Below, in pieces: positions 7,895-16,114 of a stretch of 64,000 bases of DNA. How positions within the stretch are numbered: the first letter of the stretch is position 1; each line of letters starts with the position of its first letter. Position numbers and translations under genes: made by a program. A model generated the notes under the pieces. That model did not search any database, was not told the DNA's origin, and worked only from the letters and a program-made list of their open reading frames with translations. Origin of the DNA: Cyanobacteria bacterium UBA6446 (GTDB lineage Bacteria; Cyanobacteriota; Vampirovibrionia; Gastranaerophilales; Gastranaerophilaceae). The stretch spans positions 314,366-378,365 of the forward strand of contig DJOE01000023.1 in assembly GCA_002438405.1 (NCBI GenBank), read 5' to 3'.

Positions 7895-8614
7895 TTAAGC
7901 TTTTAACTTCATCGGGCCATCAAGAGAAGCCGTTACAAATTGTTTAGTATAAGGGTTGTCTTGTTTCAACAATTGCATTGGAGTTCCCTCAAAAACAATT
8001 TTACCGTCATACAACATTATAACTCTATCCGCAGTTCTTGTAATTGTTGACATTTGGTGAGTTACAACGATTGATGCCGCATTGGTTTCTCGTTTTAACC
8101 TAACAATATAATCTTCAATCAAAGTAGATGACATAGGGTCAAGACCTGCAGTCGGTTCATCATACAAAATTGTATTAGGTTTTGTCACAATCGCACGGGC
8201 AAAACTTACACGTTTCTGCATACCACCAGACAATTCTGACGGAAATTTATTTTCAATACCTTTTAAACCAACAAGCTCAAGTTTTTGAGAAACAATTTGT
8301 TTAATTTGCTCTTCTGTATATTTTTTTCTTAAATCTTTTCTCTCATGCAAAGCAAATGAGATATTGTCATAAACATTCAAAGAATCAAACAAAGCTGAAT
8401 ATTGGAAAACCATTGCAATATCACCGTCTGAAGTTAAAACTTCGCCACTATCATAAGGAATTAGTCCGCAAATAAGTTTTAAGACAGTACTTTTTCCTGA
8501 ACCTGAAAACCCGACAATCGCAAGAATTTCACCATCATTAACTTTGAATGAAATATCATTTATAACAACTCTGTCATCAAATTTTTTAACTAGATTTTTT
8601 ACTTCAATGCTCAT
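7895..8614 (-). CDS. mlaF: ABC transporter ATPase, MlaF-like
   Basis: ATP-binding subunit of an MCE/Mla-type phospholipid transporter at the inner membrane. Walker A is GFSGSGKST, the signature ELSGGMQKRV, Walker B TILYDEPTAGLD, and the H-loop VVTHQM. ELSGGM instead of LSGGQ is typical of MlaF. The frame is open for 23 codons further upstream, but ATG at 8614 (MSIEVKNL) has AAGGAT in front and restores the normal length of 239 residues. It follows mlaE by 19 bases. No MCE substrate-binding protein (MlaD) is nearby. Confidence 0.9.
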   Translation of the reverse strand: MSIEVKNLVKKFDDRVVINDISFKVNDGEILAIVGFSGSGKSTVLKLICGLIPYDSGEVLTSDGDIAMVFQYSALFDSLNVYDNISFALHERKDLRKKYTEEQIKQIVSQKLELVGLKGIENKFPSELSGGMQKRVSFARAIVTKPNTILYDEPTAGLDPMSSTLIEDYIVRLKRETNAASIVVTHQMSTITRTADRVIMLYDGKIVFEGTPMQLLKQDNPYTKQFVTASLDGPMKLKA

Positions 8615-8633
8615 AACTATATCCTTACACAAA

Positions 8634-9446
8634 TTAAAAGAAAAATAAAATGGCAAAAACCATGTCCCATACAACAATTGCAATAAATGACCAAACTACA
8701 GCTTTTGTTGTCGCAATACCAACACCTTTAGCACCACCTGTTGCATTAAATCCGCAAGTACAACTAATCAAAGCAATTGTTCCACCAAAAACAGCAGCCT
8801 TTAATAAACTTACCCATAAATCCTTCATATATAAACCAAGCCAAGCTGAATCAAAATAAGCTCTATAAGTCAAACCTGCAAACATATCGGACGTTACAGC
8901 ACCCAATAAAACACCCACAACAGATGCTAAAATTACAACAAATGGCATCATAATGATTCCGGATAAAACTCTCGGAACAAATAGATATCTTATAGGATCA
9001 ACACCCAAAACATCAATTGCATCAACCTGTTCAGTTACTCTCATTGTCGCAAGTTCAGATGCTAAAGATGAACCAATCATGGAAGTAATAGCAAAACCGG
9101 ACATAATCGCACCAACTTCACGCACAATTAATATTGTCATAAGCATTCCGACAAAATTACCGCCACCTTGTTTAACCATCTCATGTGCGACTTGCGAAGC
9201 AACAATAATAGACGTCATTCCAACAATTGAAAGAGTTATAGGCAAAGAACTTACCCCAAACCTATCGCATTGGAGCAACAATTCTTTTTTTGAAATTTCA
9301 CCCTTAAAAATACATTTTAAAACATGGAAACCAATTTGAGCAATTTTACCCAAAGTATCTAAAAAATCAGCAAGAACAACACCCAAATGAGAGAATACTT
9401 TGTATGTTGCAGATTGTCGTAAATATTTGCTCAAAGTTATTTCCAT
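8634..9446 (-). CDS. mlaE: ABC transporter permease, MlaE family
   Basis: Integral membrane permease of 270 residues. It has the MlaE-family core: VGMTSIIVASQVAHEM, LVREVGAIMSGFAI, and ELATMRVTEQVDAIDVLGVDP. At least five hydrophobic segments are visible. It works with the ATPase encoded just downstream to move phospholipids for envelope homeostasis. The ATG has no Shine-Dalgarno. TGCTATAAT with a 6-nt gap before the ATG suggests a leaderless mRNA. Confidence 0.9.
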   Translation of the reverse strand: MEITLSKYLRQSATYKVFSHLGVVLADFLDTLGKIAQIGFHVLKCIFKGEISKKELLLQCDRFGVSSLPITLSIVGMTSIIVASQVAHEMVKQGGGNFVGMLMTILIVREVGAIMSGFAITSMIGSSLASELATMRVTEQVDAIDVLGVDPIRYLFVPRVLSGIIMMPFVVILASVVGVLLGAVTSDMFAGLTYRAYFDSAWLGLYMKDLWVSLLKAAVFGGTIALISCTCGFNATGGAKGVGIATTKAVVWSFIAIVVWDMVFAILFFF

Positions 9447-9452
9447 ACCGGA

Positions 9453-9458
9453 ATTATA
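9453..9458 (-). promoter_or_regulatory. Extended -10 box of a predicted leaderless mlaE mRNA
   Basis: TATAAT preceded by TGC, six bases before the mlaE ATG. Same arrangement as at nadD. Confidence 0.55.
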
Positions 9459-9478
9459 GCATAATAGTTCAAATATTG

Positions 9479-10012
9479 CTATAAATAACCTTTTTTAAGT
9501 TTTTCTTTCTTTATTTTTTGAAAATGTTCGATATTTCTATATTTAAAAATTTTAGCAGGATTTCCCCCAACAATTGAATATGGTGGAATTTCTCCATGAA
9601 CAACAGCTCCAGCCTGAACAATTGCACCTTCTCCAATTTTAGTCCCAGGTAAAATTATTACTCTTGCACCAAGCCAAACATAATCATCAATCCAAATATC
9701 CTTATTAATAAAACTTGAATCATACGGGATATCTTTTCCCTCATAATTATGAGTATCAGAAATAATTAAAGAATCAAAACCTGCAACAAAATAATTTCCT
9801 AAAATTACATTTCCATTTCCACTAATATGCAATCCATTTAATTTTACAGAATTTTTTATAACAGTATTACGATTAACAGTTGAAAATCTTCCACAATAGA
9901 AATTTTCACCAATTGATTTTGCCGTAAAAACAATTTGAATACTATTACAATATTGCCTAAATTTATGACGTAATGATTTTATAGGAATTAAACATGAAAG
10001 AATTTTTATCAT
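9479..10012 (-). CDS. Hexapeptide-repeat acyltransferase
   Basis: Left-handed beta-helix acetyltransferase of 177 residues, similar in layout to maltose/colanic-acid-type O-acetyltransferases. Hexapeptide-like turns run through the middle (IKNSVKLNGLHISGNGNVILGNY) and the end (IWIDDYVWLGARVIILPG, then IGEGAIVQAGAVV and PYSIVGGNPAKIFK). His in SDTHNYEG is the likely catalytic base. The acceptor is unknown; it could be a cell-surface sugar. A promoter with TATAAT lies 12 bases before the ATG and there is no clear ribosome site. Divergent from the XRE gene at 10135. Confidence 0.85.
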   Translation of the reverse strand: MIKILSCLIPIKSLRHKFRQYCNSIQIVFTAKSIGENFYCGRFSTVNRNTVIKNSVKLNGLHISGNGNVILGNYFVAGFDSLIISDTHNYEGKDIPYDSSFINKDIWIDDYVWLGARVIILPGTKIGEGAIVQAGAVVHGEIPPYSIVGGNPAKIFKYRNIEHFQKIKKEKLKKGYL

Positions 10013-10024
10013 ATTGCCAAAACA

Positions 10025-10052
10025 ATTATATTTAATAAAGGTAACTTGTCAA
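10025..10052 (-). promoter_or_regulatory. Promoter of the acetyltransferase gene
   Basis: TTGACA, 16-nt spacer, TATAAT on the minus strand, inside the left arm of the inverted repeat at 10040-10111. Confidence 0.65.
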
Positions 10053-10111
10053 TCACCTATACAATAAAAGTAACGCAGTAGGGCTTTAAAATAGGTGCTT
10101 TGTCAGTTACC
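10040..10111. repeat. Long interrupted inverted repeat between acetyltransferase and XRE gene
   Basis: GGTAAC...CACCTAT (10040-10060) is repeated inverted as ATAGGTG...GTTACC (10091-10111), with weaker symmetry extending outward (TAATAA/TTATTATTA). The left arm overlays the -35 of the acetyltransferase promoter. It is a likely pair of operator sites for the adjacent XRE regulator. Confidence 0.6.
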
Positions 10112-10134
10112 TTATTATTAAAAAGGATAATAAT

Positions 10135-10485
10135 ATGTTTCTTATTAACAAGCAAAATATTGGATTGGTAATAAAACAAGCTCGTAAAAAAGCAAATCTT
10201 AAACAGTCTGAACTTTCAGAAATGGCTGGTTTTAGTGAAAAACATCTAAGTAGAATTGAAAACGGTAAATACTTGCCAAAATTAGAACATTTTTTAATTC
10301 TTACATCTATACTACATCTAACACTTGAAGATTTTGGAATTACAAACAATGAGCCAACAAATCCTAAAAAAGCTGAATTATCTGCAAAAATAATGATATC
10401 AAGTGATGCTAAACTTGAATTATATAGTGAAGCTTTTGATTATATTGACAAAATTACAGAATATGCAAAAACAAAAAAAATTTAG
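10135..10485 (+). CDS. XRE-family transcriptional regulator
   Basis: 116 residues. A helix-turn-helix of the Cro/C1 type fills residues 6-65 (LKQSELSEMAGFSEKHLSRIENGKY), followed by a Lys-rich helical tail of about 40 residues. AAAGGAT lies upstream of the ATG. It is divergent from the acetyltransferase, with an inverted repeat between them, so it probably controls itself and that gene. The target is inference. Confidence 0.85.
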   Translation: MFLINKQNIGLVIKQARKKANLKQSELSEMAGFSEKHLSRIENGKYLPKLEHFLILTSILHLTLEDFGITNNEPTNPKKAELSAKIMISSDAKLELYSEAFDYIDKITEYAKTKKI

Positions 10486-10539
10486 AAACTCACAAATATT
10501 AAAATATTTAATGTAATGTATTTTTCGTTTTTAATAAAA

Positions 10540-10565
10540 AAAACAGGCATGAGGAACCATGCCCG
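10540..10565 (-). terminator. Strong rho-independent terminator
   Basis: On the minus strand GGCATG/CATGCC with a 6-nt loop, followed by TGTTTTTTTT. On the plus strand the T run is poor. It could also slow transcription leaving the XRE gene. Confidence 0.7.
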
Positions 10566-10833
10566 CTTATTTCATTTCTGAAACAAAAAAGGATTCACAT
10601 TAACCTAAAATGTATAATTCAATTAGTATCAAATTTTTCACTTTAAAATAACAACCTAATCTAAAAATAATATATACTTTTTATACTACATTTATATAAT
10701 AAAATAAATTATTTTATTTTACTAATCTTTTAACAAACTTTTTACAATTATTTTTTTATATTAGTGTAAAAGAGCTAGTCATAAGACTTTTCAGATTTGA
10801 AGAAATTTTACATTTATTTTGTTAAATAAAATT

Positions 10834-10877
10834 AAAAAACACTTGCACAACTCAAAACAAGTCACTACAAGTGTTTT
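10834..10877 (-). terminator. Terminator of the TPR gene
   Basis: AAAACACTTG/CAAGTGTTTT with a 22-nt loop, followed by a T-rich run on the minus strand, 26 bases after the stop codon. Confidence 0.7.
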
Positions 10878-10902
10878 ATGATATATTTAACATTTTATAA
10901 TG

Positions 10903-12672
10903 TTAAGATAATTTTCTAATTAGTTCTTGCGCCTCTTCACACTCAGGAAAAGTATCAGTGATTTTTTCAGCACATTTTAAAGCCTCATCATTTTCGCCTA
11001 ATTTTTCATGGCAATGAGCGACATTTAACAAGACATTCACATTCATTGGAGCTTTTTCAAGCAAGTTATTAAATATTGATTTTGCTTGTTCATAATTTCC
11101 AAGTTCCATATAGCAAAGACCTAATAAATTTTGAACATCTGGAAGTTTTTCAAGTTCATAAGCCTTAACCAAATACATTTTTGCACAATCATAATCTTTA
11201 TCCAAGAAATAAATTCTACCTGCGATAAATAATAAAAATGCAGAATCAGAACATTTTTTCATTGCTTTTGTAATTTGTTCTTTGGCTAAATCAATTTGTT
11301 TTAAATGAGTTTTGTTTAAAGCTGAAAAAGCTAAACCATTTGGATTTTCACCATCAATCGCAATTGCTTTTTGATAGAATTCATCAGCCTTTTCAAAGTC
11401 TGAAGTTGAATGCAAATAATTTGCATACTCTAAAACAACTGAATAATTTTCCGGATCACATTTGTAAGCTTGTTCAAACTCATCTTTTGCATAATCGAAC
11501 AATCTCTTGTTTAGATAAATTACACCTAAATCCTTATGTGCCAGTGCAAAATCAGGATTTAACTTACAAACTTTTTTCAATATTTGTTCTGCTCTATCAA
11601 TATCATCTGTTTTAACACATAACAATGCCAATTCATAATACAATTGGAAAGATGTTGTGCCTTGAGTAACAATTTTTTCGTAGATTTCTTTAGCTTTAGA
11701 ATATTGACCACTTGCCATATATATTCCGGCAAGTTTTTTCATAATATTTGTAGCTTTTGGATTCAATAAAGCCAACTGCTTCAATAATGTAATCGCAACT
11801 TCATATTCTCCTACAACTTGATAACAACATGCCAAATTGTATCTGTAAGAAGATTTTTGCGGATATGCTGAAGCCAAATATTTGTAATGCTCAATAGCTT
11901 CTTTGAACTGTCCGGCTTTAACTTCTGATAATGCCCAAGCGACCAAATAACTATCTTCTTCAGGTTCAAGTTCATGAGCCTTTGCAAAATATTCGCAAGC
12001 TTCTTTATGTTTGTTTTGCAATTGAAGAATTGAAGCCATATTGAAATAAGTTAAAGAATCTTTCGGATCGACTTTAGATGCTCTTTCATAAGTTTCAAAA
12101 GCTTTATCTAATTCACCAATAGTCAGGTATGACGTTCCTAAATTGTTGTACAATTGAACATTATCCGGATTTAATTTGATTGCGTGTTCAATATATTCAA
12201 CACTTTCTTCAAACTTTTTAGATGCCATACAAGCTGTTCCCAAAATATAGTAAAGAGCATAGTCTTCATTACTATATTCCAAACCTTTTTTAGCATATTC
12301 AATTGCTTTATCATGTTCTTCTGTTTTGATATAAACAATTGCCAAGCTTTTATAAGCATCAACATACTCCGGTCGCAATTCTAAAACTTTTTTATAAGCA
12401 AATTTTGCTTCCACATATTCTTCCAAATTATCATAGCAACAACCAAGATAATACCAACACAAAGCATCATCTTGTCTATACTTGATAACATCTTCAAGAA
12501 TACTTCTTGCTTTGTCGTAGTGTTCCAGATTAACTTCACACAATGCTAACAATCTTTGTGCATCTGTATCTTTAGAATCCTCATCTAAGATTTTTTTAAT
12601 TTCTATTTCAGCTTCATCATATTTTGAAGCATCAATTAATTCATATATTTTATCTATTTGTTTCTCTTCCAT
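10903..12672 (-). CDS. TPR-repeat protein
   Basis: 589 residues made almost wholly of tetratricopeptide repeats, about sixteen 34-residue units with the W/L-G-Y-A-P pattern (for example ALCWYYLGCCYDNLEEY and VQLYNNLGTSYLTIGELDKA). No signal peptide or membrane segment is visible, so it is probably a cytoplasmic scaffold. ATG at 12672 (MEEKQIDK) is preferred over an upstream frame start. A TATAAT lies nine bases before it. It lies downstream of the pilus operon but is separated from it by a terminator. Confidence 0.85.
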   Translation of the reverse strand: MEEKQIDKIYELIDASKYDEAEIEIKKILDEDSKDTDAQRLLALCEVNLEHYDKARSILEDVIKYRQDDALCWYYLGCCYDNLEEYVEAKFAYKKVLELRPEYVDAYKSLAIVYIKTEEHDKAIEYAKKGLEYSNEDYALYYILGTACMASKKFEESVEYIEHAIKLNPDNVQLYNNLGTSYLTIGELDKAFETYERASKVDPKDSLTYFNMASILQLQNKHKEACEYFAKAHELEPEEDSYLVAWALSEVKAGQFKEAIEHYKYLASAYPQKSSYRYNLACCYQVVGEYEVAITLLKQLALLNPKATNIMKKLAGIYMASGQYSKAKEIYEKIVTQGTTSFQLYYELALLCVKTDDIDRAEQILKKVCKLNPDFALAHKDLGVIYLNKRLFDYAKDEFEQAYKCDPENYSVVLEYANYLHSTSDFEKADEFYQKAIAIDGENPNGLAFSALNKTHLKQIDLAKEQITKAMKKCSDSAFLLFIAGRIYFLDKDYDCAKMYLVKAYELEKLPDVQNLLGLCYMELGNYEQAKSIFNNLLEKAPMNVNVLLNVAHCHEKLGENDEALKCAEKITDTFPECEEAQELIRKLS

Positions 12673-12697
12673 AATAAACCTATTATAGCACAAATAA

Positions 12698-12731
12698 TAA
12701 AAGGATAAGCCGTATATAACTTATCCTTTTG
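12698..12731 (-). terminator. Terminator of the pilus assembly operon
   Basis: AAAGGATAAG/CTTATCCTTT with a 10-nt loop and T run, 30 bases after the pilC stop. Confidence 0.8.
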
Positions 12732-12759
12732 TTTAAAATTTTTATTATTTTAGATTTTA

Positions 12760-13977
12760 TTACATACCCATGTAAGAAGCAAACAACGGTAAATATAGAG
12801 CTGCCGCCAATACAAGTACGATAGAACCAATTACAATCAACATTATCGGCTCAATCATTTTTGTCATAACATCAATAATTGTATCAAGTTGTTTGTCGAT
12901 ATAATTTGTTGCTTGACCTAACATATCACCCAAACGACCAGATTGCTCACCTGTTGCAATCATGAACAAAATCATTTTAGGCATTGTTCTTGTTGCTCGT
13001 AATGCTGCTGACAAATGCTGACCTTGTTGAACCCTTACAGTGGCTTCTTCAACCCTTGTTTCAAGAGTATGGTTAGTTAATGTCATATTTGACAAATACA
13101 AACATTCCAAAATCGGAACACCGGCATCATAAGCAACTTGCATAACGGCAATAAAGTTTGCGAAGTTTGAAAATTGGATTAAATCTGTAATAACAGGAAT
13201 TTTCAAAACAATATCATCAATTTTCCATTTACTTGGTTTCCAATGGAACAAGAAGTTGATGAAGAAACCAATTGCTGCAAATGCCAATGGAATTGCCAAC
13301 CAGTTTTTCTTTAAGAAAATACCCATTTCCATTAGAACTCTTGTAATCCAAGGTAATTGCATACCCATTGAATCAAACATTTCTTTAAATACAGGGAATA
13401 CGAATACCAACATGACGATTACGATAAATACAGCCAACAAGATTACGAAAACCGGATACATCAAAGTACCGATTACTTTAGACTTAATTGCAGCTTGTTT
13501 ATTCAACAATTCCAATAAACGGTCTAATGTTTTTTCCAATTCACCGGAATCTTCACCGGCTCTAACCAAGCCGATATAAACTTGACCAAATTGTTCAGGA
13601 TATTTTGCAATTGTGCCGGCAAAAGTACCTCCGTTCATAATTTGACGTCTTAACTCTGTGGCGCATTGACGAATTCTCAACTTTGCCGCATCATTTTCAA
13701 TGAACAATAAAGATTCAATAATCGGAATACCTGCGGCAGCCAAGATTTGAAGAGTTGACGTAAAATCAATCTGCTCCGCCAGCCCCAATTTCGGCATCTT
13801 ACCAACTGTTTTTTTCTTTTCATCTTTTTTAACGGTTTGTTCTTCAACAATATTTGTTGGAGTAAAACCTAAACGTCGAACAGCAGCACGAGCCTCTCGC
13901 AAATCATCTGCTTCAACTTTACCTTTTACAAGTTCGTTAGTTCCATCTTTTATTGCTGTATAATTATATACTGTCAT
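12760..13977 (-). CDS. pilC: Type IV pilus/T2SS inner-membrane platform protein (PilC/GspF)
   Basis: 405 residues. Two repeated GspF domains, each with the family motif: VRAGEDSGELEKTL in the first and IATGEQSGRLGDML in the second. Three transmembrane segments lie near residues 170, 220 and 375. The N-terminal part (YNYTAIKDG) is also typical. It anchors the assembly ATPase at the membrane. Starts seven bases after pilB. Confidence 0.93.
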   Translation of the reverse strand: MTVYNYTAIKDGTNELVKGKVEADDLREARAAVRRLGFTPTNIVEEQTVKKDEKKKTVGKMPKLGLAEQIDFTSTLQILAAAGIPIIESLLFIENDAAKLRIRQCATELRRQIMNGGTFAGTIAKYPEQFGQVYIGLVRAGEDSGELEKTLDRLLELLNKQAAIKSKVIGTLMYPVFVILLAVFIVIVMLVFVFPVFKEMFDSMGMQLPWITRVLMEMGIFLKKNWLAIPLAFAAIGFFINFLFHWKPSKWKIDDIVLKIPVITDLIQFSNFANFIAVMQVAYDAGVPILECLYLSNMTLTNHTLETRVEEATVRVQQGQHLSAALRATRTMPKMILFMIATGEQSGRLGDMLGQATNYIDKQLDTIIDVMTKMIEPIMLIVIGSIVLVLAAALYLPLFASYMGM

Positions 13978-13984
13978 AATTCCT

Positions 13985-16060
13985 CTATTCGCCTGCCATA
14001 CCTAAGACTCTTACAAATTCTTCTATCGTAGTTTTGCCAGCTAAAATGTGTTGATAACATGATTTGTGTAATGTTGTCATACCATTTGCAACTGCACTTT
14101 CTTCAATTTCAAGGTCATGAGCTCCTTGAGCAATAAGTCTTTTAATATCTTTGGTGATTTGCATAATCTCATATACACCCAAACGACCTTTATAACCTTG
14201 GAAACCACATTTATTACAACCTTTTGCTCTATAAATAGGTGTTTCCATAAGTGTTTTAATTTCGTCCTCATTCAAAGTAACCATCATTGCTTCTTCTCTA
14301 GTACAATGATATTCTTCCTTACAGTCATCACATAGATGTCTTACCAAACGTTGAGCAATTACACCTGATAATGTTGATGATACCAAGTAATCTTTAGCCC
14401 CCATTTCAATCAAACGAGTAACCGTTGCAGCTGCAGAGTTTGTGTGGACTGTACTTAATACTAAGTGACCAGTCAATGCTGCAGAAATAGCAATTTCTAA
14501 GGTTTCATAGTCACGAATTTCACCAACTAGAATGATATCAGGGTCTTGACGTAAGATAGCTCTCATACATGATGCAAATGTAATACCAGCTTTGGCGTTA
14601 ATTTGAGATTGGTTAACACCCTCAAGTTTAATTTCTATCGGATCCTCAATTGTTGTAATATTAACTGTTTCATCATTCAAACTTTTCAATACAGAATACA
14701 ATGTAGTTGTTTTACCTGAACCGGTAGGACCTGATGTAAGAATGATACCGTTCGGACAAGATACCATTTGTTTAACTTTTGCAATATCGTGTTCGTTTGC
14801 ACCAACCAAACTAATTTCCTTATCGCCTGATTTCAAACTAACTGCCGGTGCTAGTACACGGATACAAACTTTTTCTTTTCCGGAAACAGGTAATGTATTA
14901 ATACGGAAATCGTATGAACAGTTGTTATAAGAAATTGAAAACGTACCATCTTGCGGACGTCTTTGTTCTGCAATGTTCATTCTTGACATAACTTTGAAAC
15001 GAGCAATAACTGATGTTTCAACCTTAGCAGGAACATCAAGAACTTTTTGCAACATACCATCTTTTCTGTATCTTACAATATAACCTGATAATCTAGGTTC
15101 GATGTGAATATCGGAAACCTTATTATCAATTGCGTTTGTAATAATTTGGTTTACGAATTTAGCAACAGAACCGGTAGAATCTTGCAATTCTGCATCTACT
15201 TGTTCCCATAAAGTTGCTTCCTCATCTTCTTCCAGAGTATCTTGCTTAATTTGTTCAATAATTTCTTCTGTTTGTTTTTTCTGCTCTGAGAAGAATGTAT
15301 TAATTGCTGTTTGATACTCATAATGAGTCATCAACAATTGTTTTGGATTTTGACCTGTTAAATAAATAATTTGTTTTAGTACATCTTGTGTAATAGGTTT
15401 AACAACACCTATTACAAGAGTTTTACCATCAGATGTAATCGGAATAACTGAATTTGCCTTAATAAAATCTTCTGGCAAAATGTTCACAAATTTTTTCTGA
15501 TTAACTAATTGGTCTGCTGAAACTAAATCATAACCTGTTTGAGTATGCAAAACTTCTTTCAATTGGTCTAAAGTAATGACACCCATTTCGAACAACATTG
15601 AACCAATTGGAACACCTTTACGTTTAGATTCCGACAAAGCTTTCATTAATTGAACTTCAGTTAAAATACCCTTAGCTAAAAGCATTTCCCCTAATTTAGA
15701 ATTTTGCGCATGAGGAACATCTTTTTGCGCTTGAGCATTTGAAGATGAAGCGACTGAAGATTGCGTATTTGAAGTTGCGCTACCCGCAGTAGTTTTTGAA
15801 CCAGTCGGAATAGATAAAGATGCTAAAAGTTCTTTTAAATCATCTTCTCCAACCAACATGAACTTAATCGATTTATCAAAAGTTTTCTTTAATATTGTGT
15901 TAATTTCATCTTTATTTGAAACCTTGGAAACTGCAACGAAAAGAAAATTATCTTTCACACTAATCGGGACAAACTGGTGTTGTCCCATTAGACTTTTATC
16001 AATACTATCTAGTATTTTTTTATCTATGCTGTTTTTTAGTCTTAATATTAGTGCGTTCAT
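13985..16060 (-). CDS. pilB: Type IV pilus assembly ATPase (PilB/GspE)
   Basis: 691 residues. An N-terminal T2SSE/MshEN-like region near residues 120-250 (LGEMLLAKGILTEVQLM) is followed by the ATPase core: Walker A SGPTGSGKTTT, the Asp box TTIEDPIE, Walker B DIILVGEIRDYETLEIA and the His box LSTVHTN. A four-Cys zinc site follows (CDDC...CNKC). It powers pilin polymerisation. There is a Ser/Thr/Gln linker near residues 95-115. No retraction ATPase PilT is in the window. Confidence 0.95.
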   Translation of the reverse strand: MNALILRLKNSIDKKILDSIDKSLMGQHQFVPISVKDNFLFVAVSKVSNKDEINTILKKTFDKSIKFMLVGEDDLKELLASLSIPTGSKTTAGSATSNTQSSVASSSNAQAQKDVPHAQNSKLGEMLLAKGILTEVQLMKALSESKRKGVPIGSMLFEMGVITLDQLKEVLHTQTGYDLVSADQLVNQKKFVNILPEDFIKANSVIPITSDGKTLVIGVVKPITQDVLKQIIYLTGQNPKQLLMTHYEYQTAINTFFSEQKKQTEEIIEQIKQDTLEEDEEATLWEQVDAELQDSTGSVAKFVNQIITNAIDNKVSDIHIEPRLSGYIVRYRKDGMLQKVLDVPAKVETSVIARFKVMSRMNIAEQRRPQDGTFSISYNNCSYDFRINTLPVSGKEKVCIRVLAPAVSLKSGDKEISLVGANEHDIAKVKQMVSCPNGIILTSGPTGSGKTTTLYSVLKSLNDETVNITTIEDPIEIKLEGVNQSQINAKAGITFASCMRAILRQDPDIILVGEIRDYETLEIAISAALTGHLVLSTVHTNSAAATVTRLIEMGAKDYLVSSTLSGVIAQRLVRHLCDDCKEEYHCTREEAMMVTLNEDEIKTLMETPIYRAKGCNKCGFQGYKGRLGVYEIMQITKDIKRLIAQGAHDLEIEESAVANGMTTLHKSCYQHILAGKTTIEEFVRVLGMAGE

Positions 16061-16114
16061 TTATAATGTAATACTTTTCTCTTCTTAAATATAACGAATA
16101 TTTGTTAAGTTTGA

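Larger units (their letters stand above)
10486..10902. other. AT-rich intergenic region with two terminators
   Basis: About 415 bases with no supportable gene on either strand. It holds two minus-strand hairpin terminators (10544-10563 and 10834-10877). The second ends the TPR gene. The first has no obvious gene upstream, so a short RNA starting somewhere in 10580-10800 is possible. Confidence 0.5.

Noticed and set aside
8953..9339. 128-codon plus-strand ORF inside mlaE
   Set aside because: Shadow frame of the permease gene.
10107..10349. 80-codon minus-strand ORF over the XRE gene
   Set aside because: Antisense to a clear HTH gene and without support.
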